Assembly (NCBI RefSeq): GCF_021018805.1
Contig: NW_026960609.1
Coordinates: 930,001 to 994,000, forward strand
Reading direction: 5' to 3'
DNA: 64,000 nt
DNA from: Prinia subflava
Taxonomy: Eukaryota; Chordata; Aves; Passeriformes; Cisticolidae
A program made the translations under genes and the position numbers. Below the pieces are notes generated by a model. It had not been told where the DNA came from, made no database searches, and saw only the letters and a list, made by a program, of their open reading frames with translations. This document shows, piece by piece, positions 11,601 to 25,100 of the stretch (position 1 is the first letter of the stretch; every line of letters starts with the position of its first letter).

Positions 11601-14600
11601 CCAGGAAAAACTGGACTGAGGATAGTAGCTCATTCCACATGGTTCAGCTGCCTGATGTCAACAGCTTTTGCTCACTAGTGACATTAGCAAGATTTGAACC
11701 CCACCCATCGGGAAGGAAAACCCATGTATCATGTTACTTGACCTCTTCAACATATTTAGTCTTGCATTAGTGCCTCTGAGGAATACTGCACTAAAGCATA
11801 GTAATCCTAAATAAAAGCTTTGAAAGTCAACTGGAGTAGTCATACAAAAAAGTGAAGTCAAAATTTCTTGGAAATCTTGCAGTTAGTTAGGTACAATAAT
11901 TGTTTTGATTTTTTTCTGGGCAGGTCAGATGGTAGTATGCTTTTGTGTGAGGTTTTTTTTTTTTTTGGAAGTGGAGTTTTAATGAAATAATTCTGTCTTG
12001 GCTGTTTAGAAGGGCTGCAGCCATGGCTTGTGATCCTTGGTGATGGCAGTCTCCTTTCCTCTCGTGCATTGCACGGGGAGGTTTATATGGTTATATCAGC
12101 AATTGACAACACACAATAAAACCAGACATCACTCTCTATTGTCTCTGAATTTCAAACTGTGTCATTGTTAATGCTCTCCTAAAGTGCAGGCTGACTGTTT
12201 GTAATATAATATGAATGCCAGTTCCTGATCGATATGTTGCCATCAGTGTTAATTTCAGATTTGTGAGAGGTAAAATTGCTGTTAATAATGGAAACCCTAG
12301 ACTTCATTGCTAATTCCCATTAGTCCAGGGAGACGACTGTGTATTCATCAAAGGCTTGTGCTCCAGGCTAGAATCCGGCATTGGTGAATTGCAGAAGCCT
12401 GCCTCTGTCTCCCTCTGAATTGAGTTCAATTTTTCCAGCATAGATGTGTCCTGCAAGTGCTTCACTGGTTTTTGAGCAATTGTGTTGACCTGAATGTCTG
12501 TAATGTTGATGGATTTGGTATATATTTTGGTGTAAATTTGAGGATTGCTTATTTATGACAAGGGTTACTTAAATAGTTATAACTGTCTAATACAGTAAAG
12601 GATAATATGCCTCTCTTTTGAGGATGCTGAAGATTGGGTCTACCTGATCCTTAAGAGGAAAAGGAAGGAATTGCTTTGTCGCTGTTCCTATTGGCGTAGG
12701 AAAGCTGACTTCAGTTTGCTTTTAATTAATTTATTGTTGTAGTACTTGGGAATATACTGCTTGCTCTGAGGAAGACTGCATCTGGGTTCAAGGTGTATTA
12801 TTAACTAGGGAATCCACCCACAGCTATGCCAGAAAGGTGGCACTGGTACTGCTGAGAATTGATTACCTTCTCTTCCCTATCCACTTTTACCATCATTTGA
12901 AGGAACAGGTGTACATCCACCTCAGTTTTAGTAACTCCATAGTTGCAAATCTCCTGGTACCTTTATGAAACAAGCTGTGTGAGAGGCACCTAAGAGCAGA
13001 AAACAATTGACTATACTTGGAGAGATATGGTTGTTTAGGAAAGAAAACAGGCTTGCTGTGTTATGTTTTTTTATGTATGTAACTGATTTGTTCTTACCTC
13101 ATGTCAAAACTAAGTTAACACTTGTAAAACCAGTAGATTTTATCAACTGGATGACACTTGGGTGTTGTATGTTTTACGTTGTGTAAACCTGTGTGTGTAT
13201 GTTATATGTGTGTAATGCTCGTAAGAGATCATGAATGTGGTGCTGAGAAACTGAAACAAAACCAAAGTACAGTCTTTGATGACTATGTATAATAAAGCTG
13301 GTGATTTGTTTTGATTTATGAACTCACTGAGCCTCTTAGTCATTAACATAATTTTGTAAATAAGCCCTTTAGTGAAACAAGTCTTTTGCTGTATAGGCAT
13401 AGGGGGAAAATGGTGCACATGTTGAAGGGTGCCTTTCTTACAGAGTTATTTCTGCACTGCATAGGTGGGAGGCTTTTCTCATGCTCTTTATGATGAAAGT
13501 GGCTTGTTGAGTGCGCTGAGTCGTAGGACTGATACGAAGTGAGGCACAAAATTGCCTTGTTTGTGTCTTAAAAACCTTTTGTATGCTTCTGAATTCCATG
13601 TCGGCTAAAGCTGCCTTCTGTTGCCTGCTCTTTTTGACTGAGCCTCACTAGAGAGCTGGTGCTTTTAATACCACTGTTGGTAATCTTGAAAGAGGAGTAC
13701 ATACTGGATGATATCAGCGTTTAACTTAATTGGAAAATATGAGCCAGTTGAGGTCATTTTCTGTAGGGGGATGTTGTGGAGAACAGTTGTTTTCTCTCTG
13801 CTATCCATAGCCAAAATGAATGGTATTTACTTCCATCACATGTATCCCACTTAGGGATGATAGTTGTTGCATGGATGTGCTTGGATTTCAGTGCAGGTTG
13901 TGGCAGAAAGATGACATACAAAATATATTTACCTTTGATTATATGACTTGATATTTTAAATTATCTTTTTGTAGTTCTAGGCTTCTAGAACTCAGCATAG
14001 TGTTTTCTGTCTGGTATTTCTAAAGGGATTTTCTATCAAAAGTAATTTTGGGTAATATCAGTAAATAAGTACCTGTAGCTTGGATATTCCCAACTCATCT
14101 TTCCTGGTTTTTTTTCCAGTTTCTTCTGTTTTGCTGAGTGACTCCTACTTATAGTACAAAAGCAAGATTATAAGTTAAATTTGGTACTCCATTTAAGTGT
14201 GAATAATAATTTATCTTAGGCTTCTCGGTGATGTTGAAGCTATATATAGTGGGGATTAGTTTCTTCTTCATAGCTTCAAGGAATGTGGAAAAAAGTACTT
14301 CCTTAAGAGTATTTTAAGATGGACTGTTACTACTTAACACTTACTGTAAGCATGCCATAAAAGAAGCCACAAGTTTCTGAAGTAAAAGCCACTTCAAATC
14401 ATCTTCATGAAAAGATGCCTTCTTATATGTGCCTTCTTTTGTATGTGGTTTCATGAATCAAATATAGGCTATGATTTCACAATGGTTCTTCAGCTGAACA
14501 CTGAAATAATGTCCTGTTCTGATAATCAGTCATTTACTTTGACTTTCCCCCATAAAAGATCATTTTTTGTCTATTCAGTAATAGTGGAAAGTATCATCTC

Positions 14601-15171
14601 AGTTTTGAAAACCATTATACTGCATGTGCAGCCTAAGTATGCATGTTCACCTAAGTGTGTGATTCACTCAGTGATCTGCCACTTGGGTTGTAGATTGCTG
14701 GAGGTGGTACGCCAGGTACATACTTACTGTTTTCCTATAATTACTGAATAAAGGAAGAGACCAGAGATCATATGTGGAAAGCCAGGAAGACGATAAGTGC
14801 TATGATGGTAAATAATTTTTTTAAAAGTAAAAGTCTGAGCTAATTCCTACCCTATTTACTCTTCCCCCAGAAAACTGACGCTGTTGAAGTATCACCTCCG
14901 GAGTAGTACCTCCTTGACCGTCATCTTCGTGTGTTTTAAACTGACTGATATCTATTTATAAGAGAGCTTAGGCATGGTAACGGTACAGCAACACTGCTGT
15001 ATGAGGAGAACATGACTGTCTTACTTAAGATGGATTTAGGATGCCAGCATCATCTCCAGCTAATTTCGAATAACACCATTTATGTTTGGAGCTGGACAGG
15101 AAAAAAAGCAGAGTGGCAAGGCACCATGCATTAGAAATAGTGGTTTGAATTAGTTCTTCTATGTCTGGGGG
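11601..15171. other. Unique intronic sequence
   Basis: AT-rich intron with no gene or repeat that I recognise. The segment at 12200-12480 has a mixed, non-repetitive composition with several homeodomain-like TAAT cores and may be conserved noncoding sequence. Confidence 0.5.
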
Positions 15172-15601
15172 TGTTGTAATTTAGATTTAGGGGGGGACCC
15201 CGGGGAGGGTTCCCCAGGAGCCCCCCGGGCTCTAGGGTCGAGGGTGTTCGCATGCAGGCAGGCAATGAGTCTCTAAACGTCTGGTGAGGTGCTGATGAGA
15301 TGAAGGTTTATTTGGAGTCTTACCCCGGGAAGGCAGCATGGTCACTGAGGGAGAGGGGGAAGGGAAGGGGAGAGAGGGAAGGGGAGAGGAGCGAAGCCTC
15401 CGGAGACCTCCCGGGCAAAGAGAGCGAGCCCACTTCCCCCTGCACTCTTAACACGGAGTTTCGAAGTGGGCGCGGTAAGATTCTTCAGCCAATAGAGTTA
15501 CAGATAGACGATACTGCAGGGGAGGTTACATACTTGGGATAAACCATACACTTTCCAGGGGTGAGCCAGAGCATACCATTTCAATAAAATGCAATTCCAC
15601 A
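15172..15601 (-). mobile_element. Solo LTR, GC-rich TGTTGTA family, copy 1
   Basis: The copy starts TGTTGTAATTTAG, ends AATTCCACA and is flanked by the perfect 6-bp duplication TGGGGG (15166-15171 and 15602-15607). The minus strand carries AATAAA about 130 bp before the LTR end, so it is antisense to PPP3CA. It aligns along its whole length with the copy at 29684. The purine-rich middle (GGGGAGAGAGGGAAGGGG) is shared by both. Confidence 0.88.
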
Positions 15602-18600
15602 TGGGGGTGCATGTGTCTAAGGTGTAGATGGCATCCTTTCACTTTAGGGTGTATTCAACCAGTTTTTGAAAACATTTCATTTGGAAATTGTCTATCACTC
15701 AGACTTCTTTCTACTTGTATTTAAAAGCTGTGCTCAACTTCTGTTGCAGCTCCTTTTACTTCTCAGCAATTTGGGTTTTTAATGCTTTTTCCCTCTCATA
15801 CTAAATGCCCTTTATTTCCATGTCTATTCCTGTCCTGCATTTCTGCAAACTCTTCTCTTCTTATTGCTCTTATGCTTATTTGCTTATTGCTACATATGAT
15901 GAGCAGCCTAAGTGCTGCCCAGTAGATTTGGGTGCATGTATTTAATGGAAGAGGTTCATAGAACACTATCTTTCCTTTTGGTGCAACTGAAGGTGCGTGG
16001 GGAAGCCTGTGAGAACAGGGGAAGTATATTCTGCCTCTTCTCAGACTTCTGTTGTAACTCTGCAGCCAGCTGCTGACTGTAGCTTTCTTTTCAGTGAACA
16101 GCTCCACTGTCAGTGTGCTATTCAAACTCTACCCAGCTTGTCACAGAAGGACGCCTCTATTCTACAGCTCAGTTGCTGCTTGCAGGTTTCTTAGTGGCTT
16201 ATGTTGAACACTCATAGTGTGACTGTTAGTTGCAACTTGCGTAGTTTGTAAAAATAGCATGGACAGTGTGTTCTTGGTTAACTTGGAAGGGAGGTGATAT
16301 GGGCCCTCGTGCTTTGGTGCTTTTATACTCAGACATGGAAGTTAGTTAGCAAGGTAAGTTAGAAAGGTAAGACTTCGTCAAGTTGGTAATACTGAGAAGA
16401 ATGCTGAGGTTCACCAGAGATGAGTGAGTTTTAAAACCCTCACCTTAAACTTTAGGTGTAGAAGGTGCAAAACCTAGTCTGTATGGATACTGTACCAAAC
16501 CTTTGTGGAAAAGAAAGGGAAAAACCATGCTAAAAAAGTGTTGTATAAAATCTTTGAAAAAAGCAGCAGCTTTTTTTTTTTATCTTTCAGATAGGCATAT
16601 CTGGGTTAATAAAATCAAGCTTTCAAAATAAAAAAGTGCTATAATGTGATTAAACATGTACTGATGGAGACAGGTATTGGTATAACAGTATTCTATCCTA
16701 TATTCTTTTTATCCATCCCATCTTTTAGAGGCATTCAACTTAGGCATTTTATTACATCAGGTTGCTGTTGGCCAAAATCTTTTGAATTATCTTGACTGTT
16801 GCACAATGTGGAGCTGTTGGAATGAGGGGAAAAAAAAAACCAACAGAATTGCTATAGAGCGAATTCTGCTACAGTGTTTAATACTTCCTAGTTGTGCAGA
16901 CTTTCTGTACAATGTTGCCATAAGAAAGGAAATGCACTTTGAACTTCTGATTGAAATGGTGAAAATAACATGTGTTAATAATGGCTTATGCAGATGTGAT
17001 GCTACAGAGAGTCTTATAATAGTCACTCTGGGCATTGTTCAATAGGCTTAATTAATAGAATCCAAACTACAGAATTTTGGCCCCTGTAGTGTGTGATTAG
17101 ATTTTTATTTTTAATTTAGGTTTTTGTGAGTGTCTTTGAAGGTAGGGTGTATGATTTTACTTTATTATTTTTTTAATTTGCTGATAGTGACAAATGAGTA
17201 GCTGTGTGGCTACATAAAGTTTCAGAGTTGTTCGTGTTTTGAAGTAACCATCATTTGGAAAGAAATCCTTTGCGGTCTAGATAGATGTCCCAAAGTCAGG
17301 AAAAGAGGCTCAGCTTCTAATTTGTTGTCTGTTGCTGTGTTTGGTACACATTTAGCAATTAGTTTTTTCTTTGGATAAGGAAGCTTCATTGTCATAGGTT
17401 TTTTGTTGCAGCTGTTTTTGTTACTTGTTACAGAGTCCCGGGCTGGTGCCACGAAAATGGGTCAAAGCAGGGTATGTTTAGGTGATCTTTCTAAAGTATG
17501 TGGAATTTCTCTGGCAGTGTTTTTGTGTCTTAAAGTGGAGAAAGTGGTAAATGACTTCTAGTTTTCTTCATGAATTATTGATTTTCTTGATAACTATAGG
17601 GAAGATAAAAAGCAGTGCAGGATTGTGATTTCTTTCTGGTCTATAGCTCTCGATGGATGATCTTGGAGGGGAAGACACATGGCTAGAGAGGAACCTATAC
17701 TCTCATTTTCTTGAGAAATTACATGAAATTACTTAAAATAGTATGTTTCAAGTTCTATGAAGATTTTGTGCAGGAACACATGCTTTCCCCTAGCTTTTTC
17801 TCCATATGTCAAGGAGTAATGCTCCATTAGAGAGAGCTGTATCTGAAAATTCTTTCTGCGTATATATATATATGAGTTTTTCTATTTTAGCCTTTTCTTT
17901 GCAGTTGTGTACTTGAATCTTTATGAAAAAATCTGATTTGGTTCATGTATAGTTCAGTTAACAGAACAATTAAAAGCTTCTAGATGGTGATGCCTATCCT
18001 GTTCTTGGCTCCAGAGAAAAGATGTTTCATCATGATCTTTGAACTTGAAACTTTTAGTCAGCATACCTCTTTTCAACTACAACAAAAAAAAAAACCCAAA
18101 AAAACCCCAACAGGACTTATTCATTGAATTCTCTTTTTATTACTGGAAAAGACAATTTTGGTAATTTAATACCTGTTATTTATCATGATTTTTAAAGTAG
18201 TTTAACATAATTGACAATTTGAATAAAGAACCATTCATACAAAATCCCTTCCTATTCCCCCCAAAACACTCCAAACCAGCCCATAAACAGAAATTAAAAA
18301 ATAAAATCAAACAGAATTTAAATAATTTCTTAGTCTTTTTTCCATAATGCTTGCCAAGTTTCAGTTTGATGTAGATTACAATGGTCATACTGTGTTACAA
18401 TCTTTAAAAAAGTGCAACATGTCATTAACTCCAATGACATGAACAGCTGTAGTATTTTATGACAACAGCTGGGAACAATCTAGCCCTCTTCAATAACTTT
18501 CTTTTGTTGTTGCTTTCATGCCATTTTAAAAATGAGAAAGTGAGATGATTGTATTTGTTCTCTATTTTACACCAGGGATTTCTTCATAGGCAGTGGTGGC

Positions 18601-19745
18601 AATTACATATCAAAATACGACATTGCTGTTTGTGACTTGGAACATTTCCCTCTGCAGGACCTGTTTCATAACCTGCTGAAATCTGTGGGAGATGGAGTCT
18701 TTCATTAACTTGAGTAAACTGTGAATCAAGTTGTCATCCTAGGATTTCTAATTTTGGCCTTCTTTTTTCAGTGCATGATTTCTCTTTGGTTTAAACCACT
18801 TTGTTATATCTGATCTTTTACAGCATTAGCTCTTATTTTAAGAGTGAGCTAAGTGACTTTCTACTTTGCAATGCTCATTTACCAAGTGAGGATGAACTTG
18901 TCTGTAGGTGGCAGGTTTGCCAAGAAAGTTTGCCTCACTGTTGCTCTCTCTTCAGAAGCGTAGTCTAAAATGTTTTCTGTGTATGTGCATATGGTTGTTC
19001 TTTATTGTTGGAAAAACAAGCAGAAGACTTCATGCATACATTTTCTTTCTGTGCCCATTTACAAAGTTTTCTTCAGTAATGAACACATTTGGGTCACCTT
19101 AAATAAAATCTGTTTTACTTATTTTTTGGATATAATAGAGTAACTCTTAAAATCACATTAGTAGTACTAAAGATGTACATACCAGACAGGTGTGGGAGCA
19201 TTACTGACTTCCCTGAGAAATCTGCTATCCTGTGACACCCAAATGGTGGTGTCTGTGATTACTAGAGGGAAGCCTAATGGCATAACATGATGTATTGAGA
19301 CAACAGATGGAGAGTTTGGGAAGAAGAAAGGAAGAGCACAGTGGGCAAGGGGGTGTGTGTTCAGTGCAGTGAAATGTTACTAAGGGAATTTAGAGCTAAA
19401 GTAGTTTAGAAATCCAAAGCAGAGAGCTGTTTTAGTACTGCTTTTCCTCACGAGCCCTCTTGGCTCAAATGAGTATCCTGGAGGTGCCTGTACAGCAGGG
19501 CAGGAAGCTGGGTGGTAGCTTCTGGGGAACTTGACTCTCAAGAAGCAGAGAACTGGCAAAGGCAGTTGGTGAAATTTTTAGTTAGTCATATACTCTGTGT
19601 ATACCCCTAAATTTGGTTTAGATTATCAGAGAATGAACTGTCTGCATATTTTTTTTAAAAAATCTTGCTGAGATGAAGTGCTTATAGTTTCTGTTAACCA
19701 TAAAAACTTTTAATCTGTCGTTATGTTATCAGTAACAAGGAGGAG
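15602..19745. other. Unique intronic sequence
   Basis: AT-rich intron containing short poly(A)/poly(T) runs and a (TA)n stretch near 17863. No gene, RNA or mobile element is recognised. Confidence 0.5.
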
Positions 19746-20408
19746 TGTTATAAATGCCAATACGATATTCTAATTAAAGTAATAATTTGGTTTATTAATA
19801 AAGATCAAATTACTGAATTTTGATAAACCCACCAACAGCAGAGACACTTGACAGTCTTTTCTCGGGAAAATGCCAAGGGCGAACCGTGAGATACAGAACC
19901 TGGCAGTCTGCTATCTCCCCCAACGGTTCACAAATTTGCCCGGTTCGGGGCTTGGTTTTTATACATTTTATTCTGCCCTCGGCAATATTTCCCCATATTT
20001 CCCTTTGTTTCCCGACTAGCTATACAAATCCAAGGGAGTTTCCCCGGCCAAGCAGAAAAGAGTTCTTTTCTTAGTTCAAATGTTAATGTCCAATTTCTAT
20101 AGGTCCTTATAGTTGATGAATGATCGAGATATGTATGATGATGTTGCTTGATGGTCTGTGAAGGTGGCACCTGAGGTGTGAGTTGTTGGTGCCAGCTTAT
20201 CTCCGGTGCTTGAGAAGGCTGCAAGCTTTCCCAGAAAAGTATTTTGTTCCCTTCTGAATGGAGGTGCCTGCTGTTTCAGGGTGGTCAGTTTCACCATCTG
20301 CTGCAAAATCTCTTAAAACATAGACTTTTACCTGATGTAAATTTATACAGCTTTTATAATTTTCCAATTTACCATAAGAACATGAATTAATCATTTCACG
20401 TTTTCACA
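19746..20408 (-). mobile_element. Solo LTR, TGTTATAAATGCC family, copy 2
   Basis: The copy starts TGTTATAAATGCC and ends GTTTTCACA. GGAG is present on both sides (AGGAG upstream). Minus-strand TATAAAA precedes AATAAA, giving antisense orientation. Its U3 half closely matches that of the oppositely oriented copy at 37318, so these two form a subfamily distinct from 9384/38583. It carries both hairpins described in the findings, at 19847-19877 and 19888-19917. Confidence 0.87.
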
Positions 20409-21003
20409 GGAGAGATGCCTTGGTCCCGTAAGTCATATTTGTGGCAATTTGTTGAGCTCTTAGTAATTGGTCCATATCTCACAGTTTCTGTGTGGTATGT
20501 GAAAATATATGAAAGTTAGTTTATACATACAGAGTGCTTGTACATTAGGGAATGGCATACTTTTATCCTTTTAACAAGGTACTGTTTTTTCTCTGGAGCT
20601 CTGAATCTCAGGTGACACCTCCCATGTAAATACCATTTGTTTACCACAGAGAAGATGAGGAATATTGAAAAGAACAGGGCATATGCCTTTATGAATATTC
20701 AGCTCTTTATTAAAGTGATCAGCTCATTATTAAAGTCATTCTTGCTCGGCCAGGGCACTATCTAATTCTCCTCTGATGCATCTAGCTTCTTGTCTTGGGG
20801 TGCAGTTTCTCTAAAATACCTTCTCAGGATTCACAGGGGCAGTTTTATTTGCATATACAAATGCACATGCATTTGTCCTGGTCACAGCAGAGGTATTCCT
20901 GCTAAAAAAAAGTAGTTACAGCGAACAATGGCCGGGTCATCAAGGCTGGAGCCGCTCCTTTTCACATTTTAATGAGGTAGGAGAATGCCTCCTCTCCCTT
21001 CTA
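20409..21003. other. Intronic sequence without recognised features
   Basis: AT-rich intron leading into a short GC-richer patch at 20930-21290. Nothing codes here that I recognise. Confidence 0.5.
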
Positions 21004-21054
21004 CCCGCCTTTCCTTTCTTCCCGCCTTTCCCTTCTTCCCGCCTTTCCCTTCTT
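21004..21054 (+). repeat. 17-bp pyrimidine tandem repeat with TTCCCGCC cores
   Basis: Three consecutive 17-bp units (CCCGCCTTTCCCTTCTT with small changes) occupy this stretch. Each inner unit junction creates TTCCCGCC, an E2F-like core. The array begins a GC-richer 250-bp patch that also holds a CTCF-like core at 21203. Confidence 0.8.
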
Positions 21055-21202
21055 CCCTCCGTCTTCAAACTTGCTAGGGTGTGGGAGTTACAAACAGGAA
21101 GAACCCCCATTCCTCCAAAAGGCTGGGTGACAGCACAAACTGGGAGGAGGGGGGCTGCACTCCCAGAGCTCTTTTAACATGCCAATGTGTGCTCTGCGCT
21201 TT

Positions 21203-21213
21203 CCACCAGGGGG
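21203..21213 (+). promoter_or_regulatory. CTCF-like core motif
   Basis: CCACCAGGGGG matches the central part of the known vertebrate CTCF consensus. The bases after it (GGAC) depart from the usual GC..., so affinity is uncertain. The surrounding 100 bp is locally GC-rich in an AT-rich intron. Confidence 0.4.
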
Positions 21214-21597
21214 GGACGGGGCAACCGTCCTGCCACGGGGCCAGGACAGGGGCAGCCCAGCTGCTCCCGACCAGGAAACTTGTTCATAACAATATCACTG
21301 TCATTAACAGAAGTCTTAAATGCATGTGAATTTTCTGTACACTATTAACCTCACATCCTGTATCCTATTGTAACAGACAATATTTTGCTGTAGGTTATTT
21401 GTATAACCTTGGCTAATCTCAGAAGTACTGCCCATGAGCAAGTAACTCTGCAGATATCTTTTTGGTTATAATCCATTTGCTATGGCTTCTGAAAGTGTGT
21501 TAGACTCTTTGCCTTCACCCCTTGATTTATGGAGACAGAGGTTTTAATGGGTGGTCTTGGAGAATTTGCCAAGAGCCTTCTGGGCTGCATAAGGTGA

Positions 21598-22132
21598 ATT
21601 GTTGCCAGCAGGTTGATAGAGGTGAATCCTCTCCTCAGCACTGGTGAGGCCATACCTGAAGTGCTGGATTCAGGTCTGGTCTCCCCAGTGTGAGAAAAAC
21701 ATTGACAAGTTCAGTGCTGGTGCAGAGATGGCCCTGGGACTGCTGGAGCATCTTTCATTTGAGGAAATCCAAGAGAGCTGGGGCCACTGAGTGTGGAGAG
21801 GACGAGGCTCAGAGGGGCCCTATCTGGGTATGTAAAAGCTGGTTGTAGGAAATGGAGAAGGGGCAGCCAAACTCTTGTCAGTAGTGTCCAGGGACAGGGC
21901 AAGAGGTAACAGGCAATAATTGACAGCTCTCACAGTAAGTGAGTTTCTGCTTTTCAAACAGTAGCACAGGTTGCCCAGAGAGGTTGTGGAGTTCCATCCT
22001 TGGAGTCATTCAAAAGCCATCTTGATGGGGCCCTGTGCAGCTGGCTCTAGCTGCCCTAGCTTGAGCACAGGTGTTGGTTGGAGCAGCTGACCAATGGAAG
22101 TCCCCTTTCAACCTCAACCCTTCTGTGATCAC
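21598..22132 (+). mobile_element. CR1 LINE 3' fragment
   Basis: The segment follows the avian CR1 3' end in order: the gap-rich 'gaggccatacctg' part, the 'aggttgcccagag' part, and a tail of CCTTTCAACCTCAACCC followed by TTCTGTGATC. It is 5'-truncated, as nearly all CR1 copies are, and diverged enough to be an old insertion. Orientation is plus. It encodes no intact protein. Confidence 0.8.
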
Positions 22133-25100
22133 CTTTTACTGAACTCTCATAAATGGATAATTAAAACACTTGATCAATTCAGAGACCTTTTGACCAAGCA
22201 TGAAATACAGAAATCTCCCTTAAAAATGTGAAGTTATGTTTGCTAATAAGGTGTTCTACAGGAACAAAGAATGCTTTATGTGATTGAGGGTCTACCATGT
22301 AAATAATTATCTTGGCATAGCAACAAGATGTGTTGCATTGAGAAGATATATATAGATATATATATATTTGAGTTAATGCAACCATATGTAGCTAGTAGTG
22401 TTGCTGGCAAAATATTTGGACAGATCACTCTTAAGAAGTTTCAGAATCCCCCAAGCATGTGCAGCTCTGGAGTTTGGTGTAGCTTGAAAGCAGGACAGAT
22501 AGTATGACCACTGTACTTTGCTTTGGGCAACTGTAAGAAAAAGAGGAAGAAAGTTTTTATATAACTCTTCCATAGTTACTGCCAGTGCTTCTAATATGAC
22601 CATCAGAAAGGTCCATTTTCTAATTACTGGGAGGAAGTAGTTATCTTTCCCTAGTCCTTGGTTCATCTGATTTTTCATAGTGGCATGACAATTGAAATTG
22701 AGAGGGATGGCAATTGTCTTTCAGCTCTGACACTGGCATATTTTTTCTTTGCTGTTTTCTCATGTTTGTTTGTTTCCTTATGAGGGTGAATGTTTGTCTT
22801 AAAACCTGACTAGGAAATACCTGAACCTTGCATGTGTAAAACTAAAATCAAACTTGAGATAAGGGAATCTCTTGGTATAGGTAACAGAAAATGAAAATAA
22901 GCATCTGGAAAAGTTCAGAGTATGACAAAATTATGCTGACTGCTTCAGAAAAGTTAGTAGAGCAACCATACTGGAAGTTTTGAGCAAGTTCTGTAGGTGG
23001 CATTGCCTTCATGGATAAGTAATCTGGATAATGGAGGTAATATTTTGTTTTGGAAGTGTAGCTTCCAGGGTGGCTCAGTTGACTAGATACATTTGAGGAA
23101 AAAAAGGTAGACAGATACTGTAAATTAAAGCATAAATTGCCTTAGTGTAGTATAAATCATAACATAGATTAAAATATAGGGCAAACATACATCCCCATGA
23201 AAGAAGTTTAAAGTGTGTCTTTGCAACACACTGAACAATAACTGGGGAAAGGGCTTGCTAGTGCCTTTATCTTAATTTCATAATCTTTGATTTAATTATC
23301 TGTAATTAGAAAAATGCAGTTCTGGAGAACTTACTGATTGCCCAAAGGTGAGTAGTGTTAAAGATTTACCTCAAATATACTAAAAAAAAAAAAGAAAAGA
23401 AAAAGATAGGTTTAACATAGATATCATGACCTGGAAAGATGTTCCTGGCAAATAAACTCAACAAAAGAGCTGAAGAGGTGCTTTGAATACATGTAAATTA
23501 AGAGCAGATGGGAAAACCCAACAAGCTGCAGGTGTTGTTAGTAGCATTTGTTCACCTACCTGAAGCATGAATGGCTATTCCAGGGATATCTGTCTAGTTG
23601 TGCTGCAGGACATTTCTCTTAAAGTGATTATGTCATCATCTGCTCAGCTACAGCCATGCAAAGAAACAGCTTTTTTAGCACAGTGGGCACCTCTCATAGT
23701 TGTAAGTCACCAGAAGAAGCTGTTTCTATAGATTATATTAAGGAGAAGATATTTGACTGTGGAGGAAAGGTTAATGTATAGCTATTAAAATGTCTTTATT
23801 TCTGATGGAAGATATGTGGTGCTGGGATTTGTTGCTGGGAATCTATTGTATCCTGATGCCTGGTAAGTTGAACAAGATTAAAAGTGTGTGCCTTAACTTT
23901 ATCCGAACAGATGATGTAAGCTGCTTCTAACAAATAATTTTATCATCAAATACTAACAAATTGGTATGGTTTCGTAAGACTTCAGGCAAAAATGAAGCTT
24001 TAATATAACAAAACTGGCAAAACTAAACCCTAGTTCCATCATGATTCTCAAAAAATAAAGTGCTGTGGGAGGGCAGTGAATTATTTCTGTGCCTAGGTGC
24101 AGGGCCAGGATTTCAACTCCCTCCATAAAGGTTCAACAGAAACAGTTTTTTGGCTTAAATAAATGCAGATTTTATCTTTATTGAAAGATAACTGGTGGCA
24201 GTAATAATACTTTTTCTAATGTGCGGGGCATAGCAGCTGAATCAATGGTGAGATTAAATTACCTGTCTAGTCAGAGAATGCTACGAAATCCTTTCACAGC
24301 TATATTTTAATTACAAAGTGAATTATTTTTGCTTGTTTTTTTGTTAATCCAGAACCATGAATTATTGTGGTGAAAACAGTTTGACAGTGGGTTTTTTTTC
24401 CCTCCTGTGCATCCGTCTTCTAGAAAAACTACCTTTTAAAAAATGTCTAAAAGAGCATTTATAAATAATAATCTATAAACATAGGAGTAATACATGGCAA
24501 CTTTTTAACTGCTGCAGTCCTTGCTGAAAGCAGTGTGTTGGGGTTTTTTGTCCTTTTTGTTGATCCCCCCCTTCACCTTCTGGACATGCAAAAATCATAT
24601 TTCTTGATGAGTACCTGCTAAGCTTTATCAGGTGTATTCTAAGTAAGGTGAGCCTTCTGAAAGTTTCAGTGTAGTAGGGACCTAGGAAGGAGCAGGCTGG
24701 GTTAGCTCTGAAATATTTTGTGTTGTAGGAGGCTGGGAAAGCAACAGGCTGAATTTATTACTGGTTCAGTATACAACAACCATCAGAAAGGATGCTGCTT
24801 GAAGCTAGGGAAAAGTCACAAGAGGACTTTGAATTACCTTTTGTTTTCTGCTTCAGCATCTATATATTTAAGTAATTCAAAGGAGAAAAGAGTATTAACC
24901 TTCAGCAGTGAGAACTGCTGCGTATGATAAATGAGCCAGAGAGGATAATTACTTATTCATGATTGTGTATCTGCAGCGCTGTAGAAGTCTCTGTCAAAGG
25001 TCTAGTTTCTCTTCAAAGAAACCACCAGAACAAAAAAGATCCATATAGGCAATGTGTTTGTACACAGTGGGACTGTAATATCCTACAAATATCTTCCTGA

